Shown here piece after piece: positions 1 to 9,029 of a DNA stretch of 64,000 nt; the stretch's first letter is position 1, and each line of letters starts with the position of its first letter. A model generated the notes under the pieces. The model had not been told where the DNA came from. It saw nothing but the letters and a program-made list of their open reading frames with translations, and did not search any database. The stretch lies in the NCBI RefSeq assembly GCF_902459705.1, contig NZ_CABPRU010000003.1, positions 62,001 to 126,000 on the forward strand, read 5' to 3'. This DNA comes from Pandoraea terrigena (GTDB lineage Bacteria; Pseudomonadota; Gammaproteobacteria; Burkholderiales; Burkholderiaceae). The position numbers and the translations under genes were made by a program.

Positions 1-1286
1 GGCACAACCAGGCCGTTCGGCGTGTCGGCCGCGAAACCGATGTGGAAGTACTGCTTGAAGACGAGGTTGTCGCCGTCGAGACTGGCATTGAACGTCGGGA
101 ACTTCTTCAGGGCCATCACGCAGGCCTTGATGACGAAAGCGAGCATCGTGACCTTGACCCCGGCCTTCTCGTTCTCCTTGTTCAACTGCACGCGGAACGC
201 TTCGAGTTCGCCGATATCCGCTTCGTCGTTGTTCGTGACGTGCGGGATCATGACCCAGTTGCGGTGCAGGTTCGCGCCCGAAAGCTTCTTGATGCGCGAA
301 AGCGCCTTCGGCTCGATCGGACCGAACTTCGAGAAGTCGATCTTCGGCCACGGCAGCAGGTTCAGCTCACCGCCACCGGCAGGCGCACCGCCCGATGCGA
401 CCGGACGGTTGCCCGCAAGCACGCTCTTGACAAAGTTACGCACGTCGTCGATGACCACGCGGCCCTTGGGACCGGTGCCCTTCACTTGCGTGACATCCAC
501 CCCCAGTTCGCGGGCGAACTTGCGCACCGACGGACTGGCGTGGCTGATCGGCGGATGACCCGGCGCGGCGGCGGGCGTCGCAGGCGCGACAGCCGGTGCG
601 GCGGCGACGACGGGCGCCGGGGCTGCCGGGGTAGCGCTCGGGACCACCGGGGCCGGGGTACTCGCTGCGGTGGCAGCCTTGACTGGTGCGGCGGCGGCAG
701 CGCCTTCGAGCACGACGATCAGCGTGCCTTCGGACACCTTGTCGCCCACCTTGACCTTCAATTCCTTGACCACGCCGGCGGCCGGACTCGGCACATCCAT
801 CGATGCCTTGTCGGACTCCAGCGTCACGAGCGATTGCTCGGCCGTCACGGTGTCGCCCACCTGCACCAGCACGTCGATCACGGGCACGTCGTCGTAACCG
901 CCAATGTCCGGCACCTTGACGTCGATCTTGCTGGCGCCACCGATGGCGGCCGGGGCGGCAGGTGCTGCGGCCGGCACCGGCGCGGGTGCCGCCGCTGGGG
1001 CCGGCGCGGGCGCCACGGCCGAATTCACCTGAGCGCCCGAGCCATTAGCCGTCTCGAGCATCAGGATGAGCGAACCCTCGGAGACTTCATCGCCGACTTT
1101 CAGGCTCAACGCCTTGATGACGCCGGACGCCGGGCTCGGCACGTCCATCGTGGCCTTGTCCGATTCCAGCGTGATCAGGGCCTGCTCGGCATCGATCTTG
1201 TCGCCCGCCTTGACCAGCACGTCGATGACGGGCAAGTCCTTGAAGTCACCGATATCCGGGACTTTCACTTCGATCACTTGACTCAT
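1..1286 (-). CDS. aceF: Dihydrolipoamide acetyltransferase, pyruvate dehydrogenase E2 (3' end outside window)
   Basis: E2 core of the pyruvate dehydrogenase complex; it transfers acetyl groups from lipoyl-lysine to CoA in the cytoplasm. About 428 N-terminal residues are visible; the catalytic C-terminus lies beyond the left edge. Two lipoyl domains are seen (residues about 1-75 and 120-195), each with an ESDKA lysine motif, separated by Ala/Pro-rich swinging arms. A peripheral subunit-binding domain follows near residues 255-295 (ASPSVRKFARELGV), then the start of the acyltransferase domain. E. coli has three lipoyl domains; two is common in beta-proteobacteria. The ATG at 1286 is preceded by a GGAGA ribosome site. 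It lies 97 bp downstream of aceE on the same strand and is probably co-transcribed. Confidence 0.95.
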   Translation of the reverse strand, partial: MSQVIEVKVPDIGDFKDLPVIDVLVKAGDKIDAEQALITLESDKATMDVPSPASGVIKALSLKVGDEVSEGSLILMLETANGSGAQVNSAVAPAPAPAAAPAPVPAAAPAAPAAIGGASKIDVKVPDIGGYDDVPVIDVLVQVGDTVTAEQSLVTLESDKASMDVPSPAAGVVKELKVKVGDKVSEGTLIVVLEGAAAAAPVKAATAASTPAPVVPSATPAAPAPVVAAAPAVAPATPAAAPGHPPISHASPSVRKFARELGVDVTQVKGTGPKGRVVIDDVRNFVKSVLAGNRPVASGGAPAGGGELNLLPWPKIDFSKFGPIEPKALSRIKKLSGANLHRNWVMIPHVTNNDEADIGELEAFRVQLNKENEKAGVKVTMLAFVIKACVMALKKFPTFNASLDGDNLVFKQYFHIGFAADTPNGLVV

Positions 1287-1329
1287 TTTCCACAGTCTCC
1301 TCGAGGCTGCACTTGACGCGCGGCGCGAA

Positions 1330-1355
1330 CCCGCCGCCGCCGGGGGGGCGGCGGG
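1330..1355 (-). other. GC hairpin in the aceE-aceF gap
   Basis: A 9-bp perfect inverted repeat (CCCGCCGCC against GGCGGCGGG) with an 8-nt loop lies between aceE and aceF. There is no T-run, so it is more likely an RNA-stability or partial-termination element than a complete terminator. Confidence 0.4.
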
Positions 1356-1383
1356 CGGTCGCACACGCCGCGCGAAGCGGCCT

Positions 1384-4071
1384 TTAGACGGTCATCGGGT
1401 TGGGTTTATTCGGATCCAGGTTGTACTTGGCAATCGCTTCGGCGACCTTGCTCGCCGGCAGCGTGCCTTCGTCAGCCAATGCCTTGAGGGCAGCGACCGT
1501 GACCCAGTTACGATCCACCTCGAAGAAGTGGCGCAGCTTCTCACGCGTATCCGAACGACCGTAGCCGTCGGTGCCGAGCACCACATAACGACCCCGCACG
1601 AACGGACGAATCTGATCGGCGTACGTACGGATGTAGTCGGTCGATGCGATGACCGGACCACGGGTGTCGTTCAGGCACGTCTCGACATGCGACAAACGTG
1701 CCGTCCCGGTCGGGTGCAGGAGATTGTAGCGCGCCACATCGTTGCCTTCGCGGGCAAGCTCCGTGAAGCTCGGGCAGCCCCACAGATCCGATTCGACGCC
1801 CCAATCGTTCTTGAGCATTTCGGCAGCGGCAATCACTTCATTGAAGATCGTGCCCGACCCCAGCAGTTGCACGCGCGGTGCCTTGCTGTCGTCCACTCCG
1901 CGACGGAACGCGTACATCCCCTTCAGGATGTCCTGCTCCACGCCTTCCGGCATGGCCGGATGCGCGTAGTTTTCGTTCATCACGGTCAGGTAGTAATAAA
2001 CGTCTTCCTGATCCTGCACCATGCGACGCAGGCCGTCCTGGACGATCACGGCGAGCTCAAATGCAAACGTCGGATCGTACGGCAGGCAGTTCGGAATCGA
2101 CGACGCCCACAGCAGCGAGTGGCCGTCTTCGTGCTGGAGACCTTCGCCGTTCAGGGTCGTACGACCGGCCGTGCCGCCAACGAGGAAACCGCGAGCGCGC
2201 ATGTCGCCGGCCGCCCAGGCCAGATCGCCAATGCGCTGGAAACCGAACATCGAGTAGAAGATGTAGAACGGGATCATCGTCTCGCCGTGCGTCGAATACG
2301 ACGTTGCGGCTGCGATCCAGTCGCACATGCCACCAGCTTCGTTGATGCCTTCCTGCAAGATCTGACCGTTCTCCGATTCCTTGTAGAACATCAGTTGATC
2401 CTGATCCTGCGGGATGTAACGCTGGCCGACCTGGCTCCAGATACCGATCTGGCGGAACAGGCCTTCCATCCCGAAGGTACGCGACTCGTCCGGCACGATC
2501 GGCACGATACGCTGGCCCAGCGCCTTGTCCTTGAGCAGCACGTTGAGGATACGCACGAACGCCATCGTCGTCGAAATCTCACGGCCTTCGGCGGTCGCCT
2601 TGAGCAGTGCATCGAATGCGCTCAGCGCGGGCACCGGCAGCGATGCGGCCTTGGTGCGGCGTTGCGGCAGGTACCCCCCCAGCTCCATGCGGCGTGCACG
2701 CATGTATTCCAGTTCCTTCGAGCCTTCCTCGAACTTCAGGTACGGCACGTCGGCGATCTCGTCATCCGAGATCGGCAGCTTGAACTGGTCGCGGAACTTC
2801 TTGAGCGAATCCACCGGCATCTTCTTCTGCTGGTGTGTGATGTTCATGGCCTGACCGGCCTCGCCCATGCCATAGCCCTTGATGGTCTTGGCCAGAATGA
2901 CGGTCGGCTGCCCCGTGTGCTGAGTGGCGGCCTGGTACGCGGCGTAAATCTTGTGCGGATCGTGGCCGCCGCGGTTCAGCGCCCAGATGTCTTCGTCGGA
3001 CCAGTCGGCGACCATCGCCTTCAGTTCCGGCGTGTTGAAGAAGTTCTCGCGCACGTAGGCGCCGTCCTTCGACTTGTACGTCTGATACTCGCCGTCCACG
3101 CACTCCATCATGCGCTTCATCAGCAAGCCCTTCTTGTCGCGAGCGAGCAGGGCGTCCCAGCGGCTGCCCCAGATCACCTTGATGACGTTCCAGCCGGCCC
3201 CCCGGAATTCCGATTCGAGCTCCTGGATGATCTTGCCGTTACCGCGCACCGGGCCGTCCAGGCGCTGCAGATTGCAGTTGATCACGAACACGAGGTTGTC
3301 GAGATGCTCGCGACCGGCCATGCCGATGGCGCCCAGCGATTCCGGCTCGTCCGTTTCGCCATCGCCGAGGAACGCCCAGACCTTGCGGCCGTCGGTCTTC
3401 ACGACGTTGCGCGACTCGATGTATTTCATGAAGCGAGCCTGGTAGATCGCCATGATCGGGCCCAGACCCATCGACACCGTCGGGAACTGCCAGAAGTCCG
3501 GCATCAGCCACGGGTGCGGATACGACGACAGACCACCGCCATCCACTTCCTGGCGGAAGTTCTCGAGCTGGGTCATTTCCAGACGGCCCAACAGGAACGC
3601 GCGGCTGTACACGCCCGGCGACGAGTGGCCCTGCACGAAGACCAGGTCGCCACCGTGCTTTTCGGACGGTGCATGCCAGAAGTGATTGAAGCCGACGTCA
3701 TAGAGCGTTGCCGCCGACGCAAACGACGCGATGTGACCACCGACATTCGTGTCCTTGCCGGCTCGCAATACCATCGCGATTGCATTCCAGCGGGTGTACG
3801 AGCGGATCGTGTGCTCAACATCCTGATCGCCAGGGATATAGGCCTGCTGGTCGAGCGGGATGGTGTTGATGTAGGGGGTGTTCGCCGAGAAGGGGTGATG
3901 CTCGCCATTGATACGGGCGAACTCGATCAGCTTCTCGAGCAGGTAGTGGGCGCGCTCCGGCCCCTCGGCAGCCAGCACGCCTTCGAGCGAGGCCAGCCAT
4001 TCTTGCGTTTCTTGGGGATCGGCGTCCGCAGGGGACACGATCTTCAGGGCTTCTTCAGGTACGGCGGACAT
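1384..4071 (-). CDS. aceE: Pyruvate dehydrogenase E1 component, homodimeric type
   Basis: Thiamine-diphosphate enzyme that decarboxylates pyruvate and acetylates the lipoyl groups of E2. The 895-residue length matches the homodimeric AceE family (about 885-900). The TPP/Mg site GDGETDEPESLGAIGMAG near residue 235, followed by the NCNLQRLDGPVRGN segment, is the AceE signature. The ATG at 4071 has a GGAG site a few bases upstream. It is the first gene of the aceE-aceF operon. The 341-bp AT-rich gap upstream separates it from a divergent two-component system that may respond to a related metabolic state; that link is inference. Confidence 0.98.
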   Translation of the reverse strand: MSAVPEEALKIVSPADADPQETQEWLASLEGVLAAEGPERAHYLLEKLIEFARINGEHHPFSANTPYINTIPLDQQAYIPGDQDVEHTIRSYTRWNAIAMVLRAGKDTNVGGHIASFASAATLYDVGFNHFWHAPSEKHGGDLVFVQGHSSPGVYSRAFLLGRLEMTQLENFRQEVDGGGLSSYPHPWLMPDFWQFPTVSMGLGPIMAIYQARFMKYIESRNVVKTDGRKVWAFLGDGETDEPESLGAIGMAGREHLDNLVFVINCNLQRLDGPVRGNGKIIQELESEFRGAGWNVIKVIWGSRWDALLARDKKGLLMKRMMECVDGEYQTYKSKDGAYVRENFFNTPELKAMVADWSDEDIWALNRGGHDPHKIYAAYQAATQHTGQPTVILAKTIKGYGMGEAGQAMNITHQQKKMPVDSLKKFRDQFKLPISDDEIADVPYLKFEEGSKELEYMRARRMELGGYLPQRRTKAASLPVPALSAFDALLKATAEGREISTTMAFVRILNVLLKDKALGQRIVPIVPDESRTFGMEGLFRQIGIWSQVGQRYIPQDQDQLMFYKESENGQILQEGINEAGGMCDWIAAATSYSTHGETMIPFYIFYSMFGFQRIGDLAWAAGDMRARGFLVGGTAGRTTLNGEGLQHEDGHSLLWASSIPNCLPYDPTFAFELAVIVQDGLRRMVQDQEDVYYYLTVMNENYAHPAMPEGVEQDILKGMYAFRRGVDDSKAPRVQLLGSGTIFNEVIAAAEMLKNDWGVESDLWGCPSFTELAREGNDVARYNLLHPTGTARLSHVETCLNDTRGPVIASTDYIRTYADQIRPFVRGRYVVLGTDGYGRSDTREKLRHFFEVDRNWVTVAALKALADEGTLPASKVAEAIAKYNLDPNKPNPMTV

Positions 4072-4412
4072 GGTGTCTCCTTGTCTGTCGTTAGCGGGTT
4101 GGCGTAACGGTTGATACCCGCTTCATGGACGGGCCCACCGGCTTTTTTACCGGGGCATTGTACGAAGGTTATTCCTGCCTCCGCAAGCGAAATTTCAGAT
4201 TACGATAGTAAATTTCATAATACGGAATTCTGCTGCAGCGCACATAAAATCAATAGGTTGCTGGCGCTATCACACCACGAATTGCGAGCGTACCGCTCGG
4301 TCTCGATCGCATATTGCGCGGCCGTCTTAGTCAAAAGATCGGAGGCTTCCGAAAAGCGGGCACAAACGGGTGATGCAGCGGGAAACCGGCCGGCCTGCGC
4401 TACAATCTCGCC
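4072..4412. promoter_or_regulatory. Divergent promoter region between aceE and the histidine kinase
   Basis: No gene is seen. Bases about 4190-4255 form an AT-rich island in otherwise GC-rich DNA, as expected for promoters. Several TATTAT/TACTAT-like minus 10 candidates for aceE are visible on the minus strand, but no convincing minus 35 partner, so I do not assign an exact start. Confidence 0.4.
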
Positions 4413-6896
4413 ATGCTTTCGCCACGCCTTGCCAATTCGGCTCCGCCGTCCCGGTCCGCCCCTACGTCTGCCCGCTCCAACCGCTGGTTGCAGGGGTTCG
4501 CGGAGTCGCATTACTACTTGCTGGTCCCGCTCGTCTCCATTGTCATCTTTCTCGTGGTGATGAGTTTGATCCTGTGGAGCCTGAATCGCCGGGAGACCGA
4601 GCAACAACAGGACACCCTGTACCGGAACGTGGCCTGGGCGCAGCAGCAGATTCGCCTCAACATGCTGGCCATCCAGGACCAGATCAGCTCGCTTGCGCGC
4701 GACACGGCAGCCAAGCCACAGGACGTGGCGCACTTCCAGAATACGGCGAGCGAGCTGATGCAGAATCATGCGGACATCGTCTTCATGAATTGGCTGGACG
4801 CGTCGCAGCGCCCCAAGTGGGCGGCACCGGCGGACTCCCCATTCGCTTCGCGGCTGCAGGGCTCGGCGCAGCATCCGATGGAGGACGAATTATTGGTCGC
4901 GTTTCGCGCCGCCCGCGATTCGCGCCGTTCGGCCTATTCCACCCTCATCTACGACGCCTCGGGGGCAAGCTACATCGTCGTGCAGGTGCCCGTGCTGCGC
5001 GAGCGCGAGTTCCTTGGCACGATCAGTGCGGTGTATTCGGTGGAAGGCTTGCTGATCCACGAGTTACCGCAGGAGCTTGGCGACAAGTTCAAGGTGTCGT
5101 TCATCGACACCCACAACAACGAGTTGGCAACCACATCGACACGCCCGCCGCTGCCGCGTGACGTTTCTTATGAGTTGCTCCTCGATCCCCCCGGGCACAG
5201 TCTGGCGGTGCGGATCTACTCGTATCCGGCCGTCGGCAATTTCGTCAACAACACGCTGGTGTGGCTGATTGCCGGCTTGTCGTGCTTTGTCCTTTGGAGC
5301 CTCTGGAGCCTTTGGCGGCATACGCGCCAGCGCTTCGAGGCGCAGCAGGCGCTGTTCAACGAGACGTCATTCCGGCGAGCCATGGAGAACTCCATCGTCA
5401 TCGGCATGCGCGTGCTCGACCTGCAGGGCCACATCACTTACGTGAACCCCGCGTTCTGCCGTATGACGGGCTGGGATGAGCCGGATCTCATGTATCGGGC
5501 GCCACCTTACCCGTACTGGCCCAAGGACGACATCCACGAAATGCAGCGTCGCATCGACATGACACTGCGCGGCAAGGCCCCCTCGCACGGCTTCGAAATC
5601 CGCGTGCAGCGCAAGGACGGCACGATCTTCTACGCGCGCATGTTCGTCTCGCCGCTCGTGGACGCGCATGGTCGCCAGACCGGCTGGATGTCGTCGCTGA
5701 CCGACATCAGCGAGCCGAAGCGGGCGCGCGAGGAGCTCGCCGCCGCACACGAGCGGTTCACGACCGTGCTCGAGAGCCTCGACGCGTCGGTGTCGGTGCT
5801 CGCCGTCGACAAGGCAGAGCTGCTGTTCGCGAACCGATACTACCGCCAGTTGTTCGGTACGCGCCCGGAAGGTCACCTGGAGTTGTCTGGCGGCGGCGAC
5901 CTCTCCCCGACGTCGCTCGATCACCTCGACATGGTGGACGGGTTTGCCGGGTTGCCAGCCGCATCGCTCACCGACACGGCTGCGGAGACGCAGGAAATCT
6001 ATCTGCCGACGCACCAGAAATGGTTCGAAGTCCGGCGCCAGTATATTCAGTGGGTGGACGGTCATCTGGCACAGTTGCAGGTGGCGACCGACATTACGGC
6101 CCGCCGTCACGCGGAAGAGCTGGCCCGTCAGGAAGAAGAACGCCTGCAGTTCACCGGGCGTCTGACGACGATGGGGGAGATGGCCTCGTCGCTTGCCCAC
6201 GAACTGAACCAGCCGCTCGCGGCCATCAACAACTACTGCATGGGTACTGCGGCGCTGGTGCGCGCCGGACGCACGTCACCGGAGACGTTGTTGCCCGCAC
6301 TCGAGAAAACGTCGCAGCAGGCGGTGCGGGCGGGCATGATCATCAAACGGATTCGCGCGTTCGTGAAACGCAGCGAACCAAAGCGCCAACCGTCATCGAT
6401 CTATGAGATCGTGGCCGATGCCGTGGGCCTCGCCGAAATTGAAGCGCGCAAGCGCCGCATTCGCATCGTAACCGAGCTGCCCGCGGGACTGCCGCAGATC
6501 AACGTCGACCCGGTGCTGATTGAACAGGTGCTCGTGAACCTGCTCAAGAACGCCGCCGAGGCGATGCACGGCTACACGCCGCCGCCGGGCCAGCGACGCG
6601 ATCTGAGCGTGCGCCTGCATGTGGAGCGGCGCGACAAATCGGTCGAATTCCAGGTCTCGGACCACGGCCCTGGGGTGGACGAAGCCACGATCGAACGATT
6701 GTTTGAACCATTCTTTAGTACTAAATCGGATGGCATGGGCATGGGCTTGAATATCTGCCGTTCGATCATCGAATCGCATCACGGCCGTCTGTGGGTAGAA
6801 AACAATGACATTGACGGCGTGCGGAATGGTTGTACTTTTTGTATTCTGTTACCGTTGGAAGGCGATACGACATCTGGATCCGGGGGAGGACCATGA
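4413..6896 (+). CDS. Membrane PAS-domain sensor histidine kinase
   Basis: Sensor half of a two-component pair. Residues 34-57 form a first membrane helix and about 272-299 a second, enclosing a periplasmic sensor of about 210 residues. Two cytoplasmic PAS domains follow (about 320-440 and 445-560). The HisKA box GEMASSLAHELNQPLAAINN puts the phospho-acceptor histidine near residue 596. The HATPase domain shows the N box NLLKNAAEAM, the G1 box DHGPGVD and the G2 region GMGMGLNICRSI. This is the FixL/DctB-like kinase class. It overlaps the regulator downstream by 4 bp (ATGA), so the two are translationally coupled. The signal sensed cannot be read from sequence; proximity to aceEF suggests carbon or redox state, which is inference. 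Confidence 0.93.
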   Translation: MLSPRLANSAPPSRSAPTSARSNRWLQGFAESHYYLLVPLVSIVIFLVVMSLILWSLNRRETEQQQDTLYRNVAWAQQQIRLNMLAIQDQISSLARDTAAKPQDVAHFQNTASELMQNHADIVFMNWLDASQRPKWAAPADSPFASRLQGSAQHPMEDELLVAFRAARDSRRSAYSTLIYDASGASYIVVQVPVLREREFLGTISAVYSVEGLLIHELPQELGDKFKVSFIDTHNNELATTSTRPPLPRDVSYELLLDPPGHSLAVRIYSYPAVGNFVNNTLVWLIAGLSCFVLWSLWSLWRHTRQRFEAQQALFNETSFRRAMENSIVIGMRVLDLQGHITYVNPAFCRMTGWDEPDLMYRAPPYPYWPKDDIHEMQRRIDMTLRGKAPSHGFEIRVQRKDGTIFYARMFVSPLVDAHGRQTGWMSSLTDISEPKRAREELAAAHERFTTVLESLDASVSVLAVDKAELLFANRYYRQLFGTRPEGHLELSGGGDLSPTSLDHLDMVDGFAGLPAASLTDTAAETQEIYLPTHQKWFEVRRQYIQWVDGHLAQLQVATDITARRHAEELARQEEERLQFTGRLTTMGEMASSLAHELNQPLAAINNYCMGTAALVRAGRTSPETLLPALEKTSQQAVRAGMIIKRIRAFVKRSEPKRQPSSIYEIVADAVGLAEIEARKRRIRIVTELPAGLPQINVDPVLIEQVLVNLLKNAAEAMHGYTPPPGQRRDLSVRLHVERRDKSVEFQVSDHGPGVDEATIERLFEPFFSTKSDGMGMGLNICRSIIESHHGRLWVENNDIDGVRNGCTFCILLPLEGDTTSGSGGGP

Positions 6897-7537
6897 CGAC
6901 ACCCAATACCACTACCGAACAAGAAACCGTCTTTGTTGTCGATGACGACGAAGCGGTCCGCGACTCGCTTCGCTGGCTGCTCGAGGCCAACGGCTACCAC
7001 GTGCGAGGCTTTGCCAGCGCCGAGGAATTTCTTTCGCACTACAACGGACATCAGCTTGGCTGCCTGATTCTGGATGTTCGCATGCCGGGCATGAGCGGCC
7101 TCGAGCTCCAGGAGAAGCTGGTCGAGAACCGCTTCAACATTCCCATCATCTTCGTGACGGGCCATGGCGACGTGCCAATGGCGGTCGACACGATGAAAAA
7201 AGGCGCGATGGACTTCATCGAAAAGCCTTTCGACGAAGCGGAACTGCGCGCCCAGGTCGAGCGAATGCTCGCGAAAGCGCGACAGGACGCCAGCAGCCAA
7301 CGCGAGTTGCAAGCCGCAGAGGACTTGCTGTCCAAGCTCACGAGTCGCGAACATCAGGTGCTCGAGCGCATTATTGCCGGTCGCCTGAACAAACAGATTG
7401 CCGACGATCTGGGCATCAGCATCAAGACCGTCGAGGCGCACCGCGCCAACATCATGGAGAAGCTCAACGTCAATACCGTTGCCGACCTGCTCCGTCTGGC
7501 GCTGTCGAAACGCTCCAGCGCGTCGCCTCGCCCCTGA
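6893..7537 (+). CDS. FixJ/NarL-type response regulator
   Basis: A 214-residue response regulator, partner of the kinase just upstream. The receiver domain (about 12-125) has the acidic pair D17/D18, phospho-acceptor D61 in LILDVRMPG, the FVTGHGD threonine and the IEKPFD lysine. The C-terminal LuxR/FixJ helix-turn-helix (about 150-205) contains LTSREHQVLERI and SIKTVEAHRANIMEKL. I use the ATG at 6893 because it overlaps the kinase stop codon, follows a GGGGGAGGA ribosome site, and an upstream extension would lie inside the kinase gene. DNA targets are unknown. Confidence 0.93.
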   Translation: MTTPNTTTEQETVFVVDDDEAVRDSLRWLLEANGYHVRGFASAEEFLSHYNGHQLGCLILDVRMPGMSGLELQEKLVENRFNIPIIFVTGHGDVPMAVDTMKKGAMDFIEKPFDEAELRAQVERMLAKARQDASSQRELQAAEDLLSKLTSREHQVLERIIAGRLNKQIADDLGISIKTVEAHRANIMEKLNVNTVADLLRLALSKRSSASPRP

Positions 7538-7926
7538 CCGCGTGCTGACCGCCGTGGGGTCGGCATCGCGCCGGCCGCCGGACGGAGGCGCCGGAGTGAG
7601 CGGGTGTCAGGGCTTCGACCGGTAGCGTCGCGACCGGTCGTGTGGACATGACGTTGCTCGCCAAGGACACGTAGCGGGTGGCGTCCGCTCTTGAGCACAG
7701 TGGCTCCCACGAAGCCACCGGCCTCGAGACGGCCACCGCCTCGTCGGCGCAATGCCCCCATGCCGGGCAGTCCTCCCTGCGTCCGGCCGCCGGCCTGCCC
7801 CACCCCCTCCCGCGCGTTGCGGCGCGCCGTTATAATACGGTCTTTGCGTCGCTCGCCCGCCTGAGTGGCGCTGCCATATCCGGCCCTTCGGGCCAGCCCC
7901 CTTCCTTCCTACGATATCCACGCATC
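7538..7926 (+). promoter_or_regulatory. Intergenic region upstream of folD with a consensus minus 10 box
   Basis: No gene or RNA is seen in this 389-bp GC-rich gap. A perfect TATAAT at 7831-7836, about 90 bp before the folD start, is the likely minus 10 element. No good minus 35 hexamer sits 16-18 bp upstream of it. Confidence 0.5.
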
Positions 7927-8781
7927 ATGACCGCCACCCTCATCGACGGCAACGCCCTCGCCAAACGTATTCGCGCCGAAGTTGCCACCCGCGCCGCCGC
8001 TCTGACCGCCCGCGGCCATCAACCCGGTCTCGCCGTGGTGCTGGTTGGTGAGGATCCGGCCAGTCAAGTCTACGTGCGCAACAAGGTCAAGGCATGCGAA
8101 GACAACGGCCTGTATTCGTCGCTCGACCGCTATCCGGCCGATCTGACGGAACGCGCCCTGCTCGCCCGCATCGATGAACTCAATCGCGATCCGAAGATCA
8201 ACGGCATCCTCGTCCAATTGCCCCTGCCGAAACACATCGACAGCCACAAGGTGCTCGAAGCCATTGCGCCGGAAAAGGACGTTGACGGCTTCCACGTGTC
8301 GAATGCAGGTGCCCTGATGACGGGAGCACCGCTGTTCCGCCCGTGTACGCCGTATGGCTGCATGAAGATGCTCGAATCCGTGGATTTCCCGCTGCGCGGG
8401 GCGGTGGCCGTGGTGATCGGTGCGTCGAACATCGTCGGCAAGCCGATGGCCATGATGCTGCTCCAGGCAGGCGCCACCGTCACGATCTGCAACAGCAAGA
8501 CCCGCGATCTGGCCGCCCACACCCGCAACGCCGACGTGATTGTCGCGGCCGTGGGCAAGCGCAATATCGTCACCGCCGACATGGTCAAACCGGGCGCCGC
8601 GGTGATCGATGTCGGCATGAACCGTGACGACGCGGGCAAGTTGTGCGGCGACGTCGACTTCAACGGCGTCAAGGACGTGGCCGGCTACATCACACCGGTG
8701 CCGGGCGGCGTGGGTCCGATGACCATCACCATGCTCCTCGTCAACACTATCGAGGCCACCGAGCGCACCCTGGACGCCTGA
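7927..8781 (+). CDS. folD: Bifunctional methylenetetrahydrofolate dehydrogenase / cyclohydrolase
   Basis: Cytoplasmic FolD interconverts 5,10-methylene-THF, methenyl-THF and 10-formyl-THF, supplying one-carbon units for purine and fMet synthesis. The 284-residue length is typical. Family motifs are clear: [18 protein letters not shown] with the catalytic lysine, [20 protein letters not shown] in the dinucleotide site, and [11 protein letters not shown] near the C-terminus. The reading frame is open further upstream, but conservation begins at the ATG at 7927 ([16 protein letters not shown]), so I choose that start. It is monocistronic. Confidence 0.97.
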   Translation: MTATLIDGNALAKRIRAEVATRAAALTARGHQPGLAVVLVGEDPASQVYVRNKVKACEDNGLYSSLDRYPADLTERALLARIDELNRDPKINGILVQLPLPKHIDSHKVLEAIAPEKDVDGFHVSNAGALMTGAPLFRPCTPYGCMKMLESVDFPLRGAVAVVIGASNIVGKPMAMMLLQAGATVTICNSKTRDLAAHTRNADVIVAAVGKRNIVTADMVKPGAAVIDVGMNRDDAGKLCGDVDFNGVKDVAGYITPVPGGVGPMTITMLLVNTIEATERTLDA

Positions 8782-9029
8782 TCGCCAGGCAGGACCACAG
8801 CACCGCGCTTCATGCAGGGCGCGCCCGACCGGTGGGTCGCGCGCGCCCTCGTTACATTTGAGCGTGTCCCGGAAATACCGGCCTAACCGCGTTGAATGCG
8901 ATCCCGACACGGCATGTCGGCAATGCCGCCGCCAGTTGCCCCAATCGTGCCGGTTGAAAAAAACGACTGGAAAATTGGGCCGGATGCCCCCACACTCTTT
9001 GTAAGCCCCTCCCCGTGGACAACGAACGC

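Noticed and set aside
1528-4107. Long plus-strand frame antisense to aceE
   Set aside because: Shadow of aceE. The minus-strand gene has full AceE motifs.
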